Positions 36,033 through 45,183 of a stretch of 64,000 bases of DNA are shown piece after piece. Below the pieces are notes generated by a model. The model made no database searches. It was not told where the DNA came from and saw nothing but the letters and a program-made list of their open reading frames with translations. The stretch is from Allostella vacuolata (GTDB taxonomy: Bacteria > Pseudomonadota > Alphaproteobacteria > ATCC43930 > Allostellaceae): the NCBI GenBank assembly GCA_006739055.1, contig AP019702.1, positions 2,629,388-2,693,387 of the forward strand. Direction: 5' to 3'. The number at the start of each line of letters is the position of its first letter. Position 1 is the first letter of the stretch. Position numbers and translations under genes: made by a program.

Positions 36033-36988
36033 GCCAGCACCGCCGGATTGACGATCGTCAGCCCGTCGAAGCGACCCTCGAGCCCGGCCAGCGCGGCCTC
36101 GGCGCAGGCGAGGCCGACCCGCTCGACCGCCTCGGGGCAGGAGGCGGCGACATGGGGGGACAGGACCACGCCATCCATGGCCAGCAGCGGGTTGGCCGGG
36201 TCGGGCGGCTCCTGCTCGAGCACGTCCAGGGCGGCCCCGGCGATCCGGCCGGCCGCCAGCGCCGCGGCCAGCGCCGCCTGGTCGATCACCGCGCCGCGGG
36301 CGACGTTGACGAGGAACGCGGACGGCTTCATGCGCGACAGCATGGCCGCGTCGATCAGGTGCCGCGTGGCCGGCGTCAGCGGCAGGGCCAGGATCACCGC
36401 GTCCGCCTCGGCAAGCGCGTCGGCGAGCGGCACGCCATCGGCGATGCCCGGATCGACCGCCACCACCCGCATCCCGAACGCCTGGGCGAGCTGGCCGATG
36501 CGGCGGCCGATCCGCCCCCAGCCGACCACGGCGGCCACCTTGTCGCGCAGCTCCACGGACCGGTTGCCGCGTGGCCACCGGCCCGCCTTGACCGCGCGGT
36601 CATAGGCCGGCCCGCGCTTGGCGAGCGACAGCAGCAGGTGGATCGCGTGCTCGGCCACCGCGTCGGCGTTGGCGGGGCCGGTCGTCAGCAGCGGGATGCC
36701 GCGCGCGGTCAGGGCGGCCACGTCGAAATTGTCGAAGCCGGCGCCGTTGCGGCAGGCGATGCGCAGGCGGGGTGCCGCCGCGACCATGGCCGCGGTCAGC
36801 ATCGGCTGCTCGTTCACCAGGATGACGGCCTCGGCCCCGGGCATGGCGGCGGCCAGCATGCCGGGCGTGGGACGCTCCAGCCGGTGGAGGTGGATCGCCG
36901 CCGACTGCAGCCGGCGCATCGCCGCCGGCGGCAGGTCCTCGGTCAGGACGATGCGCGGAGGTGGCGGGGGCACGACCGTGTCTGGCAT
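35993..36988 (-). CDS. D-2-hydroxyacid dehydrogenase
   Basis: A 331-aa NAD(P)-dependent dehydrogenase (GyaR/PGDH family). It has AVVGWGRIGRRIGQLAQAFGM, ARGAVIDQAALAAALAAGRIAG, ALDVLEQEPPDP and VVLSPHVAASCPEA. GRNGAGFDNFDV marks the substrate-binding domain. ATG 36988 is chosen. Its 3' end overlaps the hydratase gene by 40 bp on the opposite strand. It is divergent from the TRAP operon (169-bp gap), so it may act on the imported acid. Confidence 0.9.
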   Translation of the reverse strand: MPDTVVPPPPPRIVLTEDLPPAAMRRLQSAAIHLHRLERPTPGMLAAAMPGAEAVILVNEQPMLTAAMVAAAPRLRIACRNGAGFDNFDVAALTARGIPLLTTGPANADAVAEHAIHLLLSLAKRGPAYDRAVKAGRWPRGNRSVELRDKVAAVVGWGRIGRRIGQLAQAFGMRVVAVDPGIADGVPLADALAEADAVILALPLTPATRHLIDAAMLSRMKPSAFLVNVARGAVIDQAALAAALAAGRIAGAALDVLEQEPPDPANPLLAMDGVVLSPHVAASCPEAVERVGLACAEAALAGLEGRFDGLTIVNPAVLAYRKRTDTRPIAP

Positions 36989-37156
36989 GGGGATTGAATG
37001 CCATGGGCGCCGGATACCGGGCAACCGCCGATCGAAGCCGCCGCCATCGTCTTGCGTGGGGCGCCGGTTCGGTGCCAGCATCCTGCGGGGCACCGCGGCC
37101 GTCGGGCTTGCGGCGGCCGGTCGCGCAAGTCCGGCAATAAGGGGAGAGATCCAGTG

Positions 37157-38212
37157 ATGAAGCGAATTCTGTTGGCCGGCGCCGTGGCGGCGATGGCATG
37201 GCCGCTGATCGGCGTGGCCTCGGCACAGGACCTGCCGAAGACGCAGTTCAAGGCGATCGGCCTGAACAGCCCGACCGTCGCCTCGACCGTCGACGAGGTG
37301 CCGTTCTGGACCAAGACGATTCCCCAGGCGTCGAAGGGGGCGATCACGGTCGACATCACGCCGCTCGACCAGATGGGCATCGACGACAAGACCATGCTGC
37401 GCCTGCTGAAGCTGGGCGTGATGGACTTCGCCGGCATGGACATCTCCAAGATGGCCGGCGACGACCCGCGCTTCGAGGGCTGCGACCTGGCCGGCCTGAC
37501 GCTCGACCCGGACAAGGCGCGGGCGGCGTGCAAGGCCTGGGGCCCGGTGATCGACCGCCAGATGCAGAAGAACTGGAACGCCAAGCTGCTCGCCTTCGGC
37601 GGCAACCCGCCGCAGGTCTTCTGGTGCCGCGGCGTGCTGGCGGGGCTCGACGACCTGAAGGGCAAGAAGGTCCGCGTCTTCAACAACACCATGCGCGACT
37701 TTCTGGGCGGCATCGGCGCGACGGCGGTCAGCATGGCGTTCGCCGAGGTGGTGCCGGCGCTGAACAACGGCGTCGTCGACTGTGCGGTGACCGGCAGCCT
37801 GTCCGGCAACACCGCCGGCTGGCCGGAAGTGACCAAGTCGCTCTACCCGATGTCGCTCGGTTGGAGCGTCAATGCGCTGGCCGTCAACCTCAACACCTGG
37901 AACCGGCTCGATCCGAAGGTCCAGGCGTTCCTGACCGAGCAGGTCAAGGGCTACGAGGACAAGATGTGGGGCACCGTCAAGCAGGCGATGTCCCAGGCCG
38001 ACAACTGCAACACCAGCAAGCAGCCCTGCACGCTGGGCAAGCCGGCCAACATCACCATCGTGCCGGTCAAGCCGGCCGAGGCCGAGACCCACAAGAAGCT
38101 GGTGGAAGGCGCAGTCCTGGCCAACTGGGCCAAGCGCTGCGGCGCGGAATGCGTGAAGGAATGGAACGAGACGGTCGGCAAGACGCTCGGCCTGAAGGCT
38201 CCGGTGAGCTGA
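37157..38212 (+). CDS. dctP: TRAP transporter substrate-binding protein
   Basis: A 351-aa periplasmic solute receptor for a tripartite (TRAP) importer. A signal peptide (MKRILLAGAVAAMAWPLIGVASA) precedes a DctP fold with LGVMDFAGMDISKMAGDD, LKGKKVRVFNNTMRDFLGGIGATAVSM and FAEVVPALNNGVVDCAVTG, including the conserved Arg and Asn that bind carboxylates. The mature protein has eight cysteines, unusually many for this family. A hairpin terminator in front of dctQ (38236-38264) would make this protein more abundant than the permease. Confidence 0.93.
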   Translation: MKRILLAGAVAAMAWPLIGVASAQDLPKTQFKAIGLNSPTVASTVDEVPFWTKTIPQASKGAITVDITPLDQMGIDDKTMLRLLKLGVMDFAGMDISKMAGDDPRFEGCDLAGLTLDPDKARAACKAWGPVIDRQMQKNWNAKLLAFGGNPPQVFWCRGVLAGLDDLKGKKVRVFNNTMRDFLGGIGATAVSMAFAEVVPALNNGVVDCAVTGSLSGNTAGWPEVTKSLYPMSLGWSVNALAVNLNTWNRLDPKVQAFLTEQVKGYEDKMWGTVKQAMSQADNCNTSKQPCTLGKPANITIVPVKPAEAETHKKLVEGAVLANWAKRCGAECVKEWNETVGKTLGLKAPVS

Positions 38213-38235
38213 GCCAGGCGTAGCAGGCGAACACT

Positions 38236-38264
38236 TGGCCGGGCGCCTCGCGCCCGGCCATTTT
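38236..38264 (+). terminator. Intercistronic terminator between dctP and dctQ
   Basis: An 11-bp perfect stem (38236-38246 with 38250-38260), CTC loop, followed by TTTT (38261-38264). Located between the receptor and permease genes, it should pass only part of the transcripts. Confidence 0.85.
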
Positions 38265-38295
38265 CGTATCGGGTACAGGACAGGAAGGAGGCGGC

Positions 38296-38892
38296 ATGAA
38301 TTCCGTCCTCGGCATGGCGCACCGGATCTCCCGGTTCGGCCTGTGGTTCGGCGGGGGGCTCGTGCTGCTCGCCGCGGTGCTGATCGGCATCGACGTGGTG
38401 ATACGCAAGTTCTTCGCGACCTCGATCGGCGGCGCCGACGAACTGGCCGGCTATGCGCTCGCGATCGGCACGTCGTGGGGGCTGGGCGCGGCCCTGATCG
38501 AACGGGCGCATATCCGCATCGACTCGCTCTACGTGCTGTTCCCGAACGTGATCCGCATCATCCTGGACGTCTGCGGCCTCGTCCTGTTCCTCGGCTTCTT
38601 CGCGCTGGTCACCTGGCACGGGCGGCTGGTGGTGGAGCAGTCCTGGACGTCCGGCTCGCGCAGCCAGTCGGCGATCGAGACGCCGGTCATCATCCCGCAG
38701 GTGATCTGGTTCGCCGGCCTGCTGCTGTTCTTCGCGGTCGGAGTCGTCCTGCTGGTCGAGGCGCTGCGGCGGATCTTCTCCGGCAACCTGCAGGGCGCGG
38801 TCCGCCTCATCGGCACGCGCTCGGCCGAGGAGGAGGTCGAGGAGGAGATCGCGGCCATGGCCGCCGCCCGCAAGGCGGGGGGCAATCGATGA
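38296..38892 (+). CDS. dctQ: TRAP transporter small permease
   Basis: A 198-aa membrane protein with four helices (about 15-37, 53-73, 89-110, 130-152) and the conserved ADELAGYALAIGTSWGLG segment. The long C-terminal charged tail (EEEVEEEIAAMAA) is cytoplasmic. AAGGAGG precedes ATG 38296. It overlaps the large permease gene by four bases (ATGA). Confidence 0.93.
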   Translation: MNSVLGMAHRISRFGLWFGGGLVLLAAVLIGIDVVIRKFFATSIGGADELAGYALAIGTSWGLGAALIERAHIRIDSLYVLFPNVIRIILDVCGLVLFLGFFALVTWHGRLVVEQSWTSGSRSQSAIETPVIIPQVIWFAGLLLFFAVGVVLLVEALRRIFSGNLQGAVRLIGTRSAEEEVEEEIAAMAAARKAGGNR

Positions 38893-40175
38893 TCTGGACC
38901 ACGCTTGCCGTCCTGATCGGCCTGCTGGCCGTGGCAGTGCCGGTCGCGGCCGGCCTCGGCGTGCTCGGCCTGGTGCTGACGGAATTCTATTCGCGGATGC
39001 CGCTGTCGCTTGCCATGGGCGAGATGGCCTGGTCGACCTCGAACAACTTCCTGCTGGTCGCGATCCCGTTCTTCGTCCTGCTGGGCGAGATCCTGCTGCG
39101 CTCCGGCATGGCCGAGCGCATGTACAACGCGCTGGTGCAGTGGATGCCGTGGCTGCCGGGCGGGCTCATGCACTCCAACATCGCCGCCTGCGCCATGTTC
39201 GCCGCGACCTCGGGCTCCAGCGTCGCGACGGCGGCGACGATCGGCACCGTGGCGCTCGGCGAGGTCGAGAAGCGCGGCTACAATGAGCGGCTGTTCCTCG
39301 GCACGATCGCCGCCGGCGGCACGCTCGGCATCCTCATCCCGCCATCGATCAACATGATCGTCTATGGCGTGCTGACCGAGAGCTCGATCCCGAAGCTCTA
39401 CCTGGCGGGAGTCATCCCCGGCCTCGTCCTGGCCTGCCTGTTCAGTCTGACGGTGCTGGCGCTCTGCCTGTGGCGCCCGGCCTGGGGCGGCACGCGCCAG
39501 ACGACGACGTGGGAAGCGCGCCTGCGCAGCCTGCCCGACCTGCTGCCGCCGCTGCTGATCTTCCTGGCGGTCATCGGCTCGATCTATGCCGGCTGGGCGA
39601 CCGCGACGGAATCGGCGGCCCTCGGCGTCCTGGCGGCGATGGGGGTCGCGGCCTGGAGCCGGCGGCTGACCTGGAGGGTCCTGCTGCTCGCCTTCGAGGG
39701 CACCATGCGGACCACGGCCATGATCATGGCGATCCTGATCGCGGCCTACTTCCTCAACTTCGTCATCACCTCGATCGGCCTGACGGGCCAGGTCAACCGC
39801 ATGATCACCGCGATGCGGCTGACGCCGACGGAACTGCTGATCGCGGTCATCATCTTCTACCTGATCCTCGGCATGTTCATGGAGACGCTGTCGATGATGG
39901 TGGCGACGGTGCCGATCATCGCGCCGATCATGTTCAAGGCGGGCTACGACCCGGTGTGGTTCGGGATCCTGATGGTGCTGCTGCTGGAGACGGCGCTGAT
40001 CACCCCGCCGGTCGGGGTCAATCTCTACGTGGTCCAGGGCCTGCGAAAACGGGGGCGTATCGACGACGTCATCATCGGCACCGCGCCCTTCGTGCTGACG
40101 CTGATGGCGATGATCGTGATCGTTTCCGTCTTCCCGTCGCTCGCCCTGTGGCTGCCGACGGTGGCGGCCGGCTGA
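38889..40175 (+). CDS. dctM: TRAP transporter large permease
   Basis: A 428-aa membrane protein with about 12 helices, the transport core of the TRAP system driven by Na+ or H+. It has LLVAIPFFVLLGEILLRSG, ATSGSSVATAATIGTVAL, GGTLGILIPPSINMIVYG and LITPPVGVNLYVVQGL. It ends the dctPQM operon, 13 bp before the opposite-strand small gene. Confidence 0.95.
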   Translation: MIWTTLAVLIGLLAVAVPVAAGLGVLGLVLTEFYSRMPLSLAMGEMAWSTSNNFLLVAIPFFVLLGEILLRSGMAERMYNALVQWMPWLPGGLMHSNIAACAMFAATSGSSVATAATIGTVALGEVEKRGYNERLFLGTIAAGGTLGILIPPSINMIVYGVLTESSIPKLYLAGVIPGLVLACLFSLTVLALCLWRPAWGGTRQTTTWEARLRSLPDLLPPLLIFLAVIGSIYAGWATATESAALGVLAAMGVAAWSRRLTWRVLLLAFEGTMRTTAMIMAILIAAYFLNFVITSIGLTGQVNRMITAMRLTPTELLIAVIIFYLILGMFMETLSMMVATVPIIAPIMFKAGYDPVWFGILMVLLLETALITPPVGVNLYVVQGLRKRGRIDDVIIGTAPFVLTLMAMIVIVSVFPSLALWLPTVAAG

Positions 40176-40179
40176 TCGC

Positions 40180-40218
40180 CGGGCTGGTCAGCCCTTCCGG
40201 TAGGGGTTGACCAGCCCG
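40180..40218. repeat. Inverted repeat after dctM
   Basis: CGGGCTGGTCA (40180-40190) and TGACCAGCCCG (40208-40218) are perfect 11-bp inverted arms spanning the 3' end of the small gene on the opposite strand. It may terminate both transcripts; no long T-tract. Confidence 0.45.
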
Positions 40219-40418
40219 TCCATCACCTGGCGCAGGACGGCGCGGATCTGCTCCTCGTCGCAGCCCATCAGGACGGCGTCTTCCAGCGCGTCCTGGGCGG
40301 CGCTGCGGATCTCCTCCAGGTTCTGGTCGAGAACCTTGATCTTCTCCAGGCAGCTGATCGGCCGCCCTTCGGTGTCGACCCAGTAGGCGCGGGCAGGGGG
40401 TGCGTCGTCAGTGGCCAT
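40188..40418 (-). CDS. Conserved-looking small protein of unknown function
   Basis: A 76-aa acidic, mostly helical protein (ISCLEKIKVLDQNLEEIRSAAQDALEDAVLMGCDEEQIRAVLRQVM). Its regular heptad-like spacing and reading-frame quality suggest a real gene. Two cysteines (SC, GC) are separated by 29 residues. I do not recognise the family. It ends 13 bp after dctM in the convergent direction, and its start lies 72 bp from the end of nikR, which is on the same strand upstream. Confidence 0.6.
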   Translation of the reverse strand: MATDDAPPARAYWVDTEGRPISCLEKIKVLDQNLEEIRSAAQDALEDAVLMGCDEEQIRAVLRQVMDGLVNPYRKG

Positions 40419-40490
40419 CGCTCGGTCCGCTATGCGCTCGTTCCGCCTAAGATGGGGCGAGCCGGGCGTTTCGGGAAGAACCCCCTTGTC

Positions 40491-40931
40491 TCATGTGCCT
40501 TCGTCGTCGTGCGAATGCGGCTCCCCGGGCCGCAGCGGGATCAGGTTGAACTGCCCGTAGCGCACGTCGCGCTCGCTCAGCACCGCCTCGGCGAAGCCGC
40601 GCACCGCGCCGGTGTCGCCGCGCAACAGGCACACTTCCAGGCAGTTGTGGTGGTCCAGATGCACGTGGGTGGTCGCGACCACCAGGTCGTGATGGTCGTG
40701 CTGCGCGGTCGCCAACCGGGAGGAGAGCTGGCGGCGGTGATGGTCGTAGACGTAGCTGACTGCCGCGACCGAGTGCGCCGCCTCCGGCTCCGAGGCCGCC
40801 GGATCCGCCAGCGCCCGGCGGACGAGGTCGCGGATCGCCTCCGACCGGTTGGTGTAGCCGCGCCGTTCCATGAAGGCGTCGATCGCGGTCGCGACCTCCT
40901 GGTCGAGGCTGATCGTCAGGCGTTGGACCAT
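40491..40931 (-). CDS. nikR: Nickel-responsive transcriptional regulator NikR
   Basis: A 146-aa repressor. The N-terminal ribbon-helix-helix is QRLTISLDQEVATAIDAFMERRGYTNRSEAIRDLVRRAL. The C-terminal ACT-like metal domain has nickel ligands His78, His89, His91 and Cys97, all present in ATTHVHLDHHNCLEV. ATG 40931 has AAGGAAG upstream, whereas the longer start at 40949 does not. No nickel transporter gene is in the window, so its regulated target may be elsewhere. Confidence 0.93.
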   Translation of the reverse strand: MVQRLTISLDQEVATAIDAFMERRGYTNRSEAIRDLVRRALADPAASEPEAAHSVAAVSYVYDHHRRQLSSRLATAQHDHHDLVVATTHVHLDHHNCLEVCLLRGDTGAVRGFAEAVLSERDVRYGQFNLIPLRPGEPHSHDDEGT

Positions 40932-41045
40932 GGATTCTTCCTTCGCCACGCGTGGGGCTGCGGCCTGCCCGGGAGGCGGGGTGAGCGGCGGCGGCGTTGG
41001 CCGCGACCCTGACGGACCGCGGCCAGCGCCCCTGATGCAGCCCGC

Positions 41046-43139
41046 TTACCGCTCGATGATGATGTTCTTGGCGGCGTCCAGGCTGGCCCGCCAGCCGGGC
41101 AGCACGACGCAGGTGGCGTCGTACTCCTCGACGATCAGCGGGCCGGCGGCAGGCTCGGCCAGGTCCGACCGGCGCACCACCCTGGTCTCGATCCAGCCCG
41201 TCTGCGGGCCGAAATAGGCCGGCCGCGGCGGCGGCGCGTCGGGCTCGGGCCGGGTCGGGCGGACCCGCTCGGGCACGCCGCCGCCGCCGCCCAGCCGGAT
41301 GCCGAGGCCGACCACCTGGATCGACACCAGCTCGACCGGCTCGTCGGTGCCGGCGCGGTGGCCGTAGGTGCGCTCGTGCTCCTGGCCGTAGGCCTCCTCG
41401 AGGTGGCGCAGCATGGCGTCGTCGACCGGGCCGTCCGGCACCGGCACGGTCAGGTCGAAGCTCTGGCCGTGATAGTGCAGGGCGGCGGAGCGGACGATCT
41501 TCGCATCCGCGCCGGTGAAGCCCTCGGCCGCAAGCTGGTCGCGGGCCTGGGTCGCCAGCGCGTCCCAGGCGCGGTTGACCTCGTCGAGGTCGGCCTTGCG
41601 GGTGAGGCGCCGGAAGGTGCGCGAATAGTGGTGCTCGACATCGGCATAGAGCAGGCCGAAGGCGGAGAAGAGGCCGGGCGAGGGCGGGATCACCACCCGC
41701 GTCATGCCGAGCGATTCCGCCATGCCGCAGGCGAACAGCGGCCCGTTGCCGCCGAACGCGAACAGCGAGAAGTCGCGCGGGTCGCGGCCGCGCTCGGTCG
41801 AGACCGAGCGGATGGCGCGGATCATGTTGGAGGCGGCGATCAGGTGCGCGCCGTGCGCGGCCCGGGCGACCTCGATGCCGAGCGGCTTGGCGACCTTCTC
41901 CTCGAACGCGGCCCGCGCCTTGTCGGCGTTGAGCTTGACCGCGCCGCCCACCAGATAGCCCGGGTTGATGTAGCCGAGCACGATGTTGGCGTCGGTCACG
42001 GTCGGCGCCTCGCCGCCCTTGTCGTAGCAGACGGGGCCGGGCGTGGAGCCGGCGCTTTCCGGGCCGATCTGCAGCGAGCCGCCGGCATCGATCCAGACCA
42101 GCGAGCCGCCGCCGGCGCCCACTTCGGCCAGGTCGATCGCCGGCACCTTCAGCAGGTATCCGGCCCCGGTCAGCAGGCGCGAGCCGATCATGATGCCGCC
42201 GCCGACCGAGTATTCCGACGCGCGCGTCACCTGGCCGTTCTCGACGGTGGCGGCCTTGGCGGTGGTGCCGCCCATGTCGAAAGTAATGATGCCGGGCAGG
42301 TTCTTCGACCGCGCCAGGGCCTGGGCACCGACGACGCCGCCGGCCGGGCCGGATTCGATGATGTTCATCGGCTTCTCGGTCGCCGCCTCCGACGTCATCA
42401 GGCCGCCGTTCGACTGCATGAGCAGCAGGCGCGCCGGCACGTCCGCCCGGTCGAGGCCGCCGCGCAGCGCCCTGAGGTAGCGGGCGACGATCGGCATGAC
42501 GTAGGCGTTGATGACGGTGGTCGAGGTCCGCTCGTACTCCTTGATCTCCGGCAGGACCTCGAACGAGATGGACACGGGCAAATCCGGCGCCTTGCGGCGG
42601 ACGATCTCGGCGATCATCTGCTCGTGCGCGGGGTTGGCGTAGGAATGGAGCAGGCAGACCGCGATCGCCTCCACCTTCTCGGCCAGCAGGGCGTCGACCT
42701 GGGCCTCGGCGTCGGCCGGGTCGAGCGCGCGCTCGACGGCGCCGCTGGCCGCGATGCGCTCGTCGACCACCCGGCGCAGGCGCCGCTCGACCAGCGGCTC
42801 CGGCTTCTCCCAGGCGATGTCGTAGAGGCGCGGCATGCGGAGCGTGCGAATCTCCAGCACGTCGCGGAAGCCGGCGGTGGTGATGAGGCCGGTGCGCGCG
42901 CCCTTGTGCTCCAGGATGGCGTTGGACGCGACCGTGGTGCCGTGGCGGATCTCCTCGATGTCGGCGCCGCTGAGCCCGGTCTCGGCGAAGACCTCGGTCA
43001 GGCCCTCGACGATGGCGCGGGCGTAGTTGTCGACGCTGGACGAGATCTTCTTGGTGTGGATGGTGCCGTCGGAGCCGAGCAGCACGATGTCGGTGAAGGT
43101 GCCGCCGATGTCGACGCCGACGCGATAGTTCACGGTCAT
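41046..43139 (-). CDS. hyuA: Hydantoinase/oxoprolinase subunit A
   Basis: A 697-aa ATP-binding subunit of the hydantoinase/5-oxoprolinase/acetone carboxylase family. The N-terminus RVGVDIGGTFTDIVLLGSDG is the actin-like phosphate-binding motif. The middle has FDMGGTTAKAATVENG, and the C-terminal oxoprolinase domain has FAFGGNGPLFACGMAESLG. With subunit B it would hydrolyse a cyclic amide such as hydantoin or oxoproline at the cost of ATP. ATG 43139 lies 4 bp after the hyuB stop. Confidence 0.93.
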   Translation of the reverse strand: MTVNYRVGVDIGGTFTDIVLLGSDGTIHTKKISSSVDNYARAIVEGLTEVFAETGLSGADIEEIRHGTTVASNAILEHKGARTGLITTAGFRDVLEIRTLRMPRLYDIAWEKPEPLVERRLRRVVDERIAASGAVERALDPADAEAQVDALLAEKVEAIAVCLLHSYANPAHEQMIAEIVRRKAPDLPVSISFEVLPEIKEYERTSTTVINAYVMPIVARYLRALRGGLDRADVPARLLLMQSNGGLMTSEAATEKPMNIIESGPAGGVVGAQALARSKNLPGIITFDMGGTTAKAATVENGQVTRASEYSVGGGIMIGSRLLTGAGYLLKVPAIDLAEVGAGGGSLVWIDAGGSLQIGPESAGSTPGPVCYDKGGEAPTVTDANIVLGYINPGYLVGGAVKLNADKARAAFEEKVAKPLGIEVARAAHGAHLIAASNMIRAIRSVSTERGRDPRDFSLFAFGGNGPLFACGMAESLGMTRVVIPPSPGLFSAFGLLYADVEHHYSRTFRRLTRKADLDEVNRAWDALATQARDQLAAEGFTGADAKIVRSAALHYHGQSFDLTVPVPDGPVDDAMLRHLEEAYGQEHERTYGHRAGTDEPVELVSIQVVGLGIRLGGGGGVPERVRPTRPEPDAPPPRPAYFGPQTGWIETRVVRRSDLAEPAAGPLIVEEYDATCVVLPGWRASLDAAKNIIIER

Positions 43140-43143
43140 TCCC

Positions 43144-44940
43144 TTACTCCGCCGCCTGCGCCGCAGGGGCTGCATCGGTCCATTGCACGACGGGGGTGGT
43201 GGTCCAGCCGCGGCTGCGCCGGATCTCCGCCCGCGCCAGTTCGCTCGCCCCCGCATCGACGGTCCAGGTCCGGGTGTCGACGATGACGCCGTAGTCGGCC
43301 CTGGCCTTGGCCGGTGACAGGAGCTCGTTGCGCACGTCCTTCAGCACCTGGGCCGGGTCCCGCTCCAGCGGGTCGCCCCAGCCGCCGGCACCCGCCAGCA
43401 CATGCCGGAACACGTCGCCCTTGCGGATCGTCATGGTCAGCTTGGACGGCAGGGTCTCGTTGGCGCCGTCGGGGTTGAGGTAGTTCTCGGACGGCTGGCC
43501 GGGGCTGCCGCCATAGAGGCCGAAGGGTCGGTGGGTGCGCCGGTCGGAGCGGACCTGCAGCACGCCTTCCTCCTCCAGGAACCGGTAGTCGCGGCGGAAC
43601 GGGACGCCGCCGCGGAACTTGCCGGCGCCGGCCTTGTCGGCCACGAACTCGTAGGCGAGCAGCTGGATCGGGTGCTCGGCCTCGGTCACCTCGATCGAGT
43701 GCGAGGCCATGTTGGCGAACATGTGGCTGTTGCCGTCCAGCCCGTCGGCCCAGGGGCGCGCGCCCCAGGCGCCGCAGGTGAAGTCGACATAGATGAAGGG
43801 CTTGCGGTTCGAATAGTAGCCGCCGATCGAGATGCCGGTGTTGCCGCCGTCGCCGGCCGCATAGACCTTGTCCGGCAGCATCATGGCGAGCGCGCCGAAG
43901 ACGCAGTCGGTCATGCGGAAGCCGGTCAGGCCGCGCGCGGCGCAGGCGGCCGGCAGCACGCCGTTGCCGACCGTGCCGGGCGGGCAGACCACCTCGATCG
44001 CCCGGAACACGCCCTCGTTGTTGGGGATGCCGGCCGGCAGCACCGAGCGCACCCCGGTGTAGGCGGCGGCCTTGGTGAAGGAGAGCGTGTTGTTGATGGC
44101 GCCCTTGACCTGCGGGCTGGTGCCGGTCCAGTCGACCAGCATGTGGTCGCCCTTCTTGGTCAGCGTGACGAACAGGCGGATCGGCTTGCCGTAGTCGACG
44201 CCGTCATCGTCGATCCAGTCCTCGAACGACCATTGCCCGTCCGGCAGCTTGGAGAGGGCGGCCCGCGTCAGGCGCTCGGCATAGTCGACCGTCTCGACCA
44301 TGTAGGCCTCGACCTGGTCGGGGCCGTAGCGGGCGACCAGTTCGGCGAACTGCTTCTCGGCGATGTGGCAGGCGGCGAGCTGGGCGCGCAGGTCGCCGAA
44401 CACCTGCACCGGCAGCCGCACGTTCTTCTCGATGAAGGCGACCACCGTCTCGTTCCGCTTGCCGGCGTCGTAGAACCTGAGCGGCGGGATGCGCAGCCCC
44501 TCGGCATAGATCTCGGTCGAATCGGAGGCGTTCGACCCGGCGACGCGGCCGCCCACGTCGGTGTGGTGGCAGACGGTGGCTGCGAACGCCATCCGCCGGC
44601 CCTCATGGTAGAGCGGCTTGAAGACGAAGATGTCCGGCAGGTGCATGCCGCCGTCGAAGGGGTCGTTCATGATGAACACGTCCCCCTCGCGCATGTCGTG
44701 GGCGAAGTGCCGCATGATCGATTCCATCGCCGTCGGGATGGAGCCGAGATGGCCGGGCAGGGTCAGGCCCTGGGCGACCAGCTTGCCGTTGGCATCGGCG
44801 AAGCCGGTCGAATAGTCCATGTTGTCCTTCAGCACGCCGGAATAGGTCGTGCGGAAGACGGTCAGCGCCATCTCGTCGGCGATCGAGAAGATCGCATTCT
44901 TGAACAGTTCGAAGGCGATGGGATCGCGGGATTCGGCCAT
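43144..44940 (-). CDS. hyuB: Hydantoinase/oxoprolinase subunit B
   Basis: A 598-aa subunit with DPIAFELFKNAIFSIADEMALTVFRTTYS, TLPGHLGSIPTAM and the active-site region NDPFDGGMHLPDIFVFKPL, followed by NNTLSFTKAAAYTGVRSVLP and GDGGNTGISIGG. It forms the catalytic partner of subunit A. It is the first gene of a minus-strand pair and is divergent from DUF2848 (243 bp between). The frame upstream is open for another 1.1 kb but not homologous. Confidence 0.93.
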   Translation of the reverse strand: MAESRDPIAFELFKNAIFSIADEMALTVFRTTYSGVLKDNMDYSTGFADANGKLVAQGLTLPGHLGSIPTAMESIMRHFAHDMREGDVFIMNDPFDGGMHLPDIFVFKPLYHEGRRMAFAATVCHHTDVGGRVAGSNASDSTEIYAEGLRIPPLRFYDAGKRNETVVAFIEKNVRLPVQVFGDLRAQLAACHIAEKQFAELVARYGPDQVEAYMVETVDYAERLTRAALSKLPDGQWSFEDWIDDDGVDYGKPIRLFVTLTKKGDHMLVDWTGTSPQVKGAINNTLSFTKAAAYTGVRSVLPAGIPNNEGVFRAIEVVCPPGTVGNGVLPAACAARGLTGFRMTDCVFGALAMMLPDKVYAAGDGGNTGISIGGYYSNRKPFIYVDFTCGAWGARPWADGLDGNSHMFANMASHSIEVTEAEHPIQLLAYEFVADKAGAGKFRGGVPFRRDYRFLEEEGVLQVRSDRRTHRPFGLYGGSPGQPSENYLNPDGANETLPSKLTMTIRKGDVFRHVLAGAGGWGDPLERDPAQVLKDVRNELLSPAKARADYGVIVDTRTWTVDAGASELARAEIRRSRGWTTTPVVQWTDAAPAAQAAE

Positions 44941-45183
44941 GTCGGGGGACAGCTCCTGGTGGGGTGCCGGGGCGGCTGGAAGGGAAGGTGGGGGGCATTC
45001 TCGGGCGGCGCGGTCGCGGCCGCAACCCGCTTGCGCGTTCAAGATCGGTGCCAGGGCCGGCGCCGGATCGCCCGACCAGCCGGATTTCCCGTGAGGCCCG
45101 ATTTCCCGAGAGGACGGGCTCGCCAAGCCGTTCCCCGAAATGCTTCTATCGCCGACCGATTGGCAATGACCCGAGGGATCAGG

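Noticed and set aside
41358-43286. 642-codon plus-strand frame opposite hyuA
   Set aside because: Arg/Gly/Asp-rich composition and no recognisable motif; it mirrors hyuA codon structure.
43402-45183. Upstream extension of the DUF2848 frame
   Set aside because: Antisense to hyuB and no homology. The ATG at 45184 with GAGGG is preferred.
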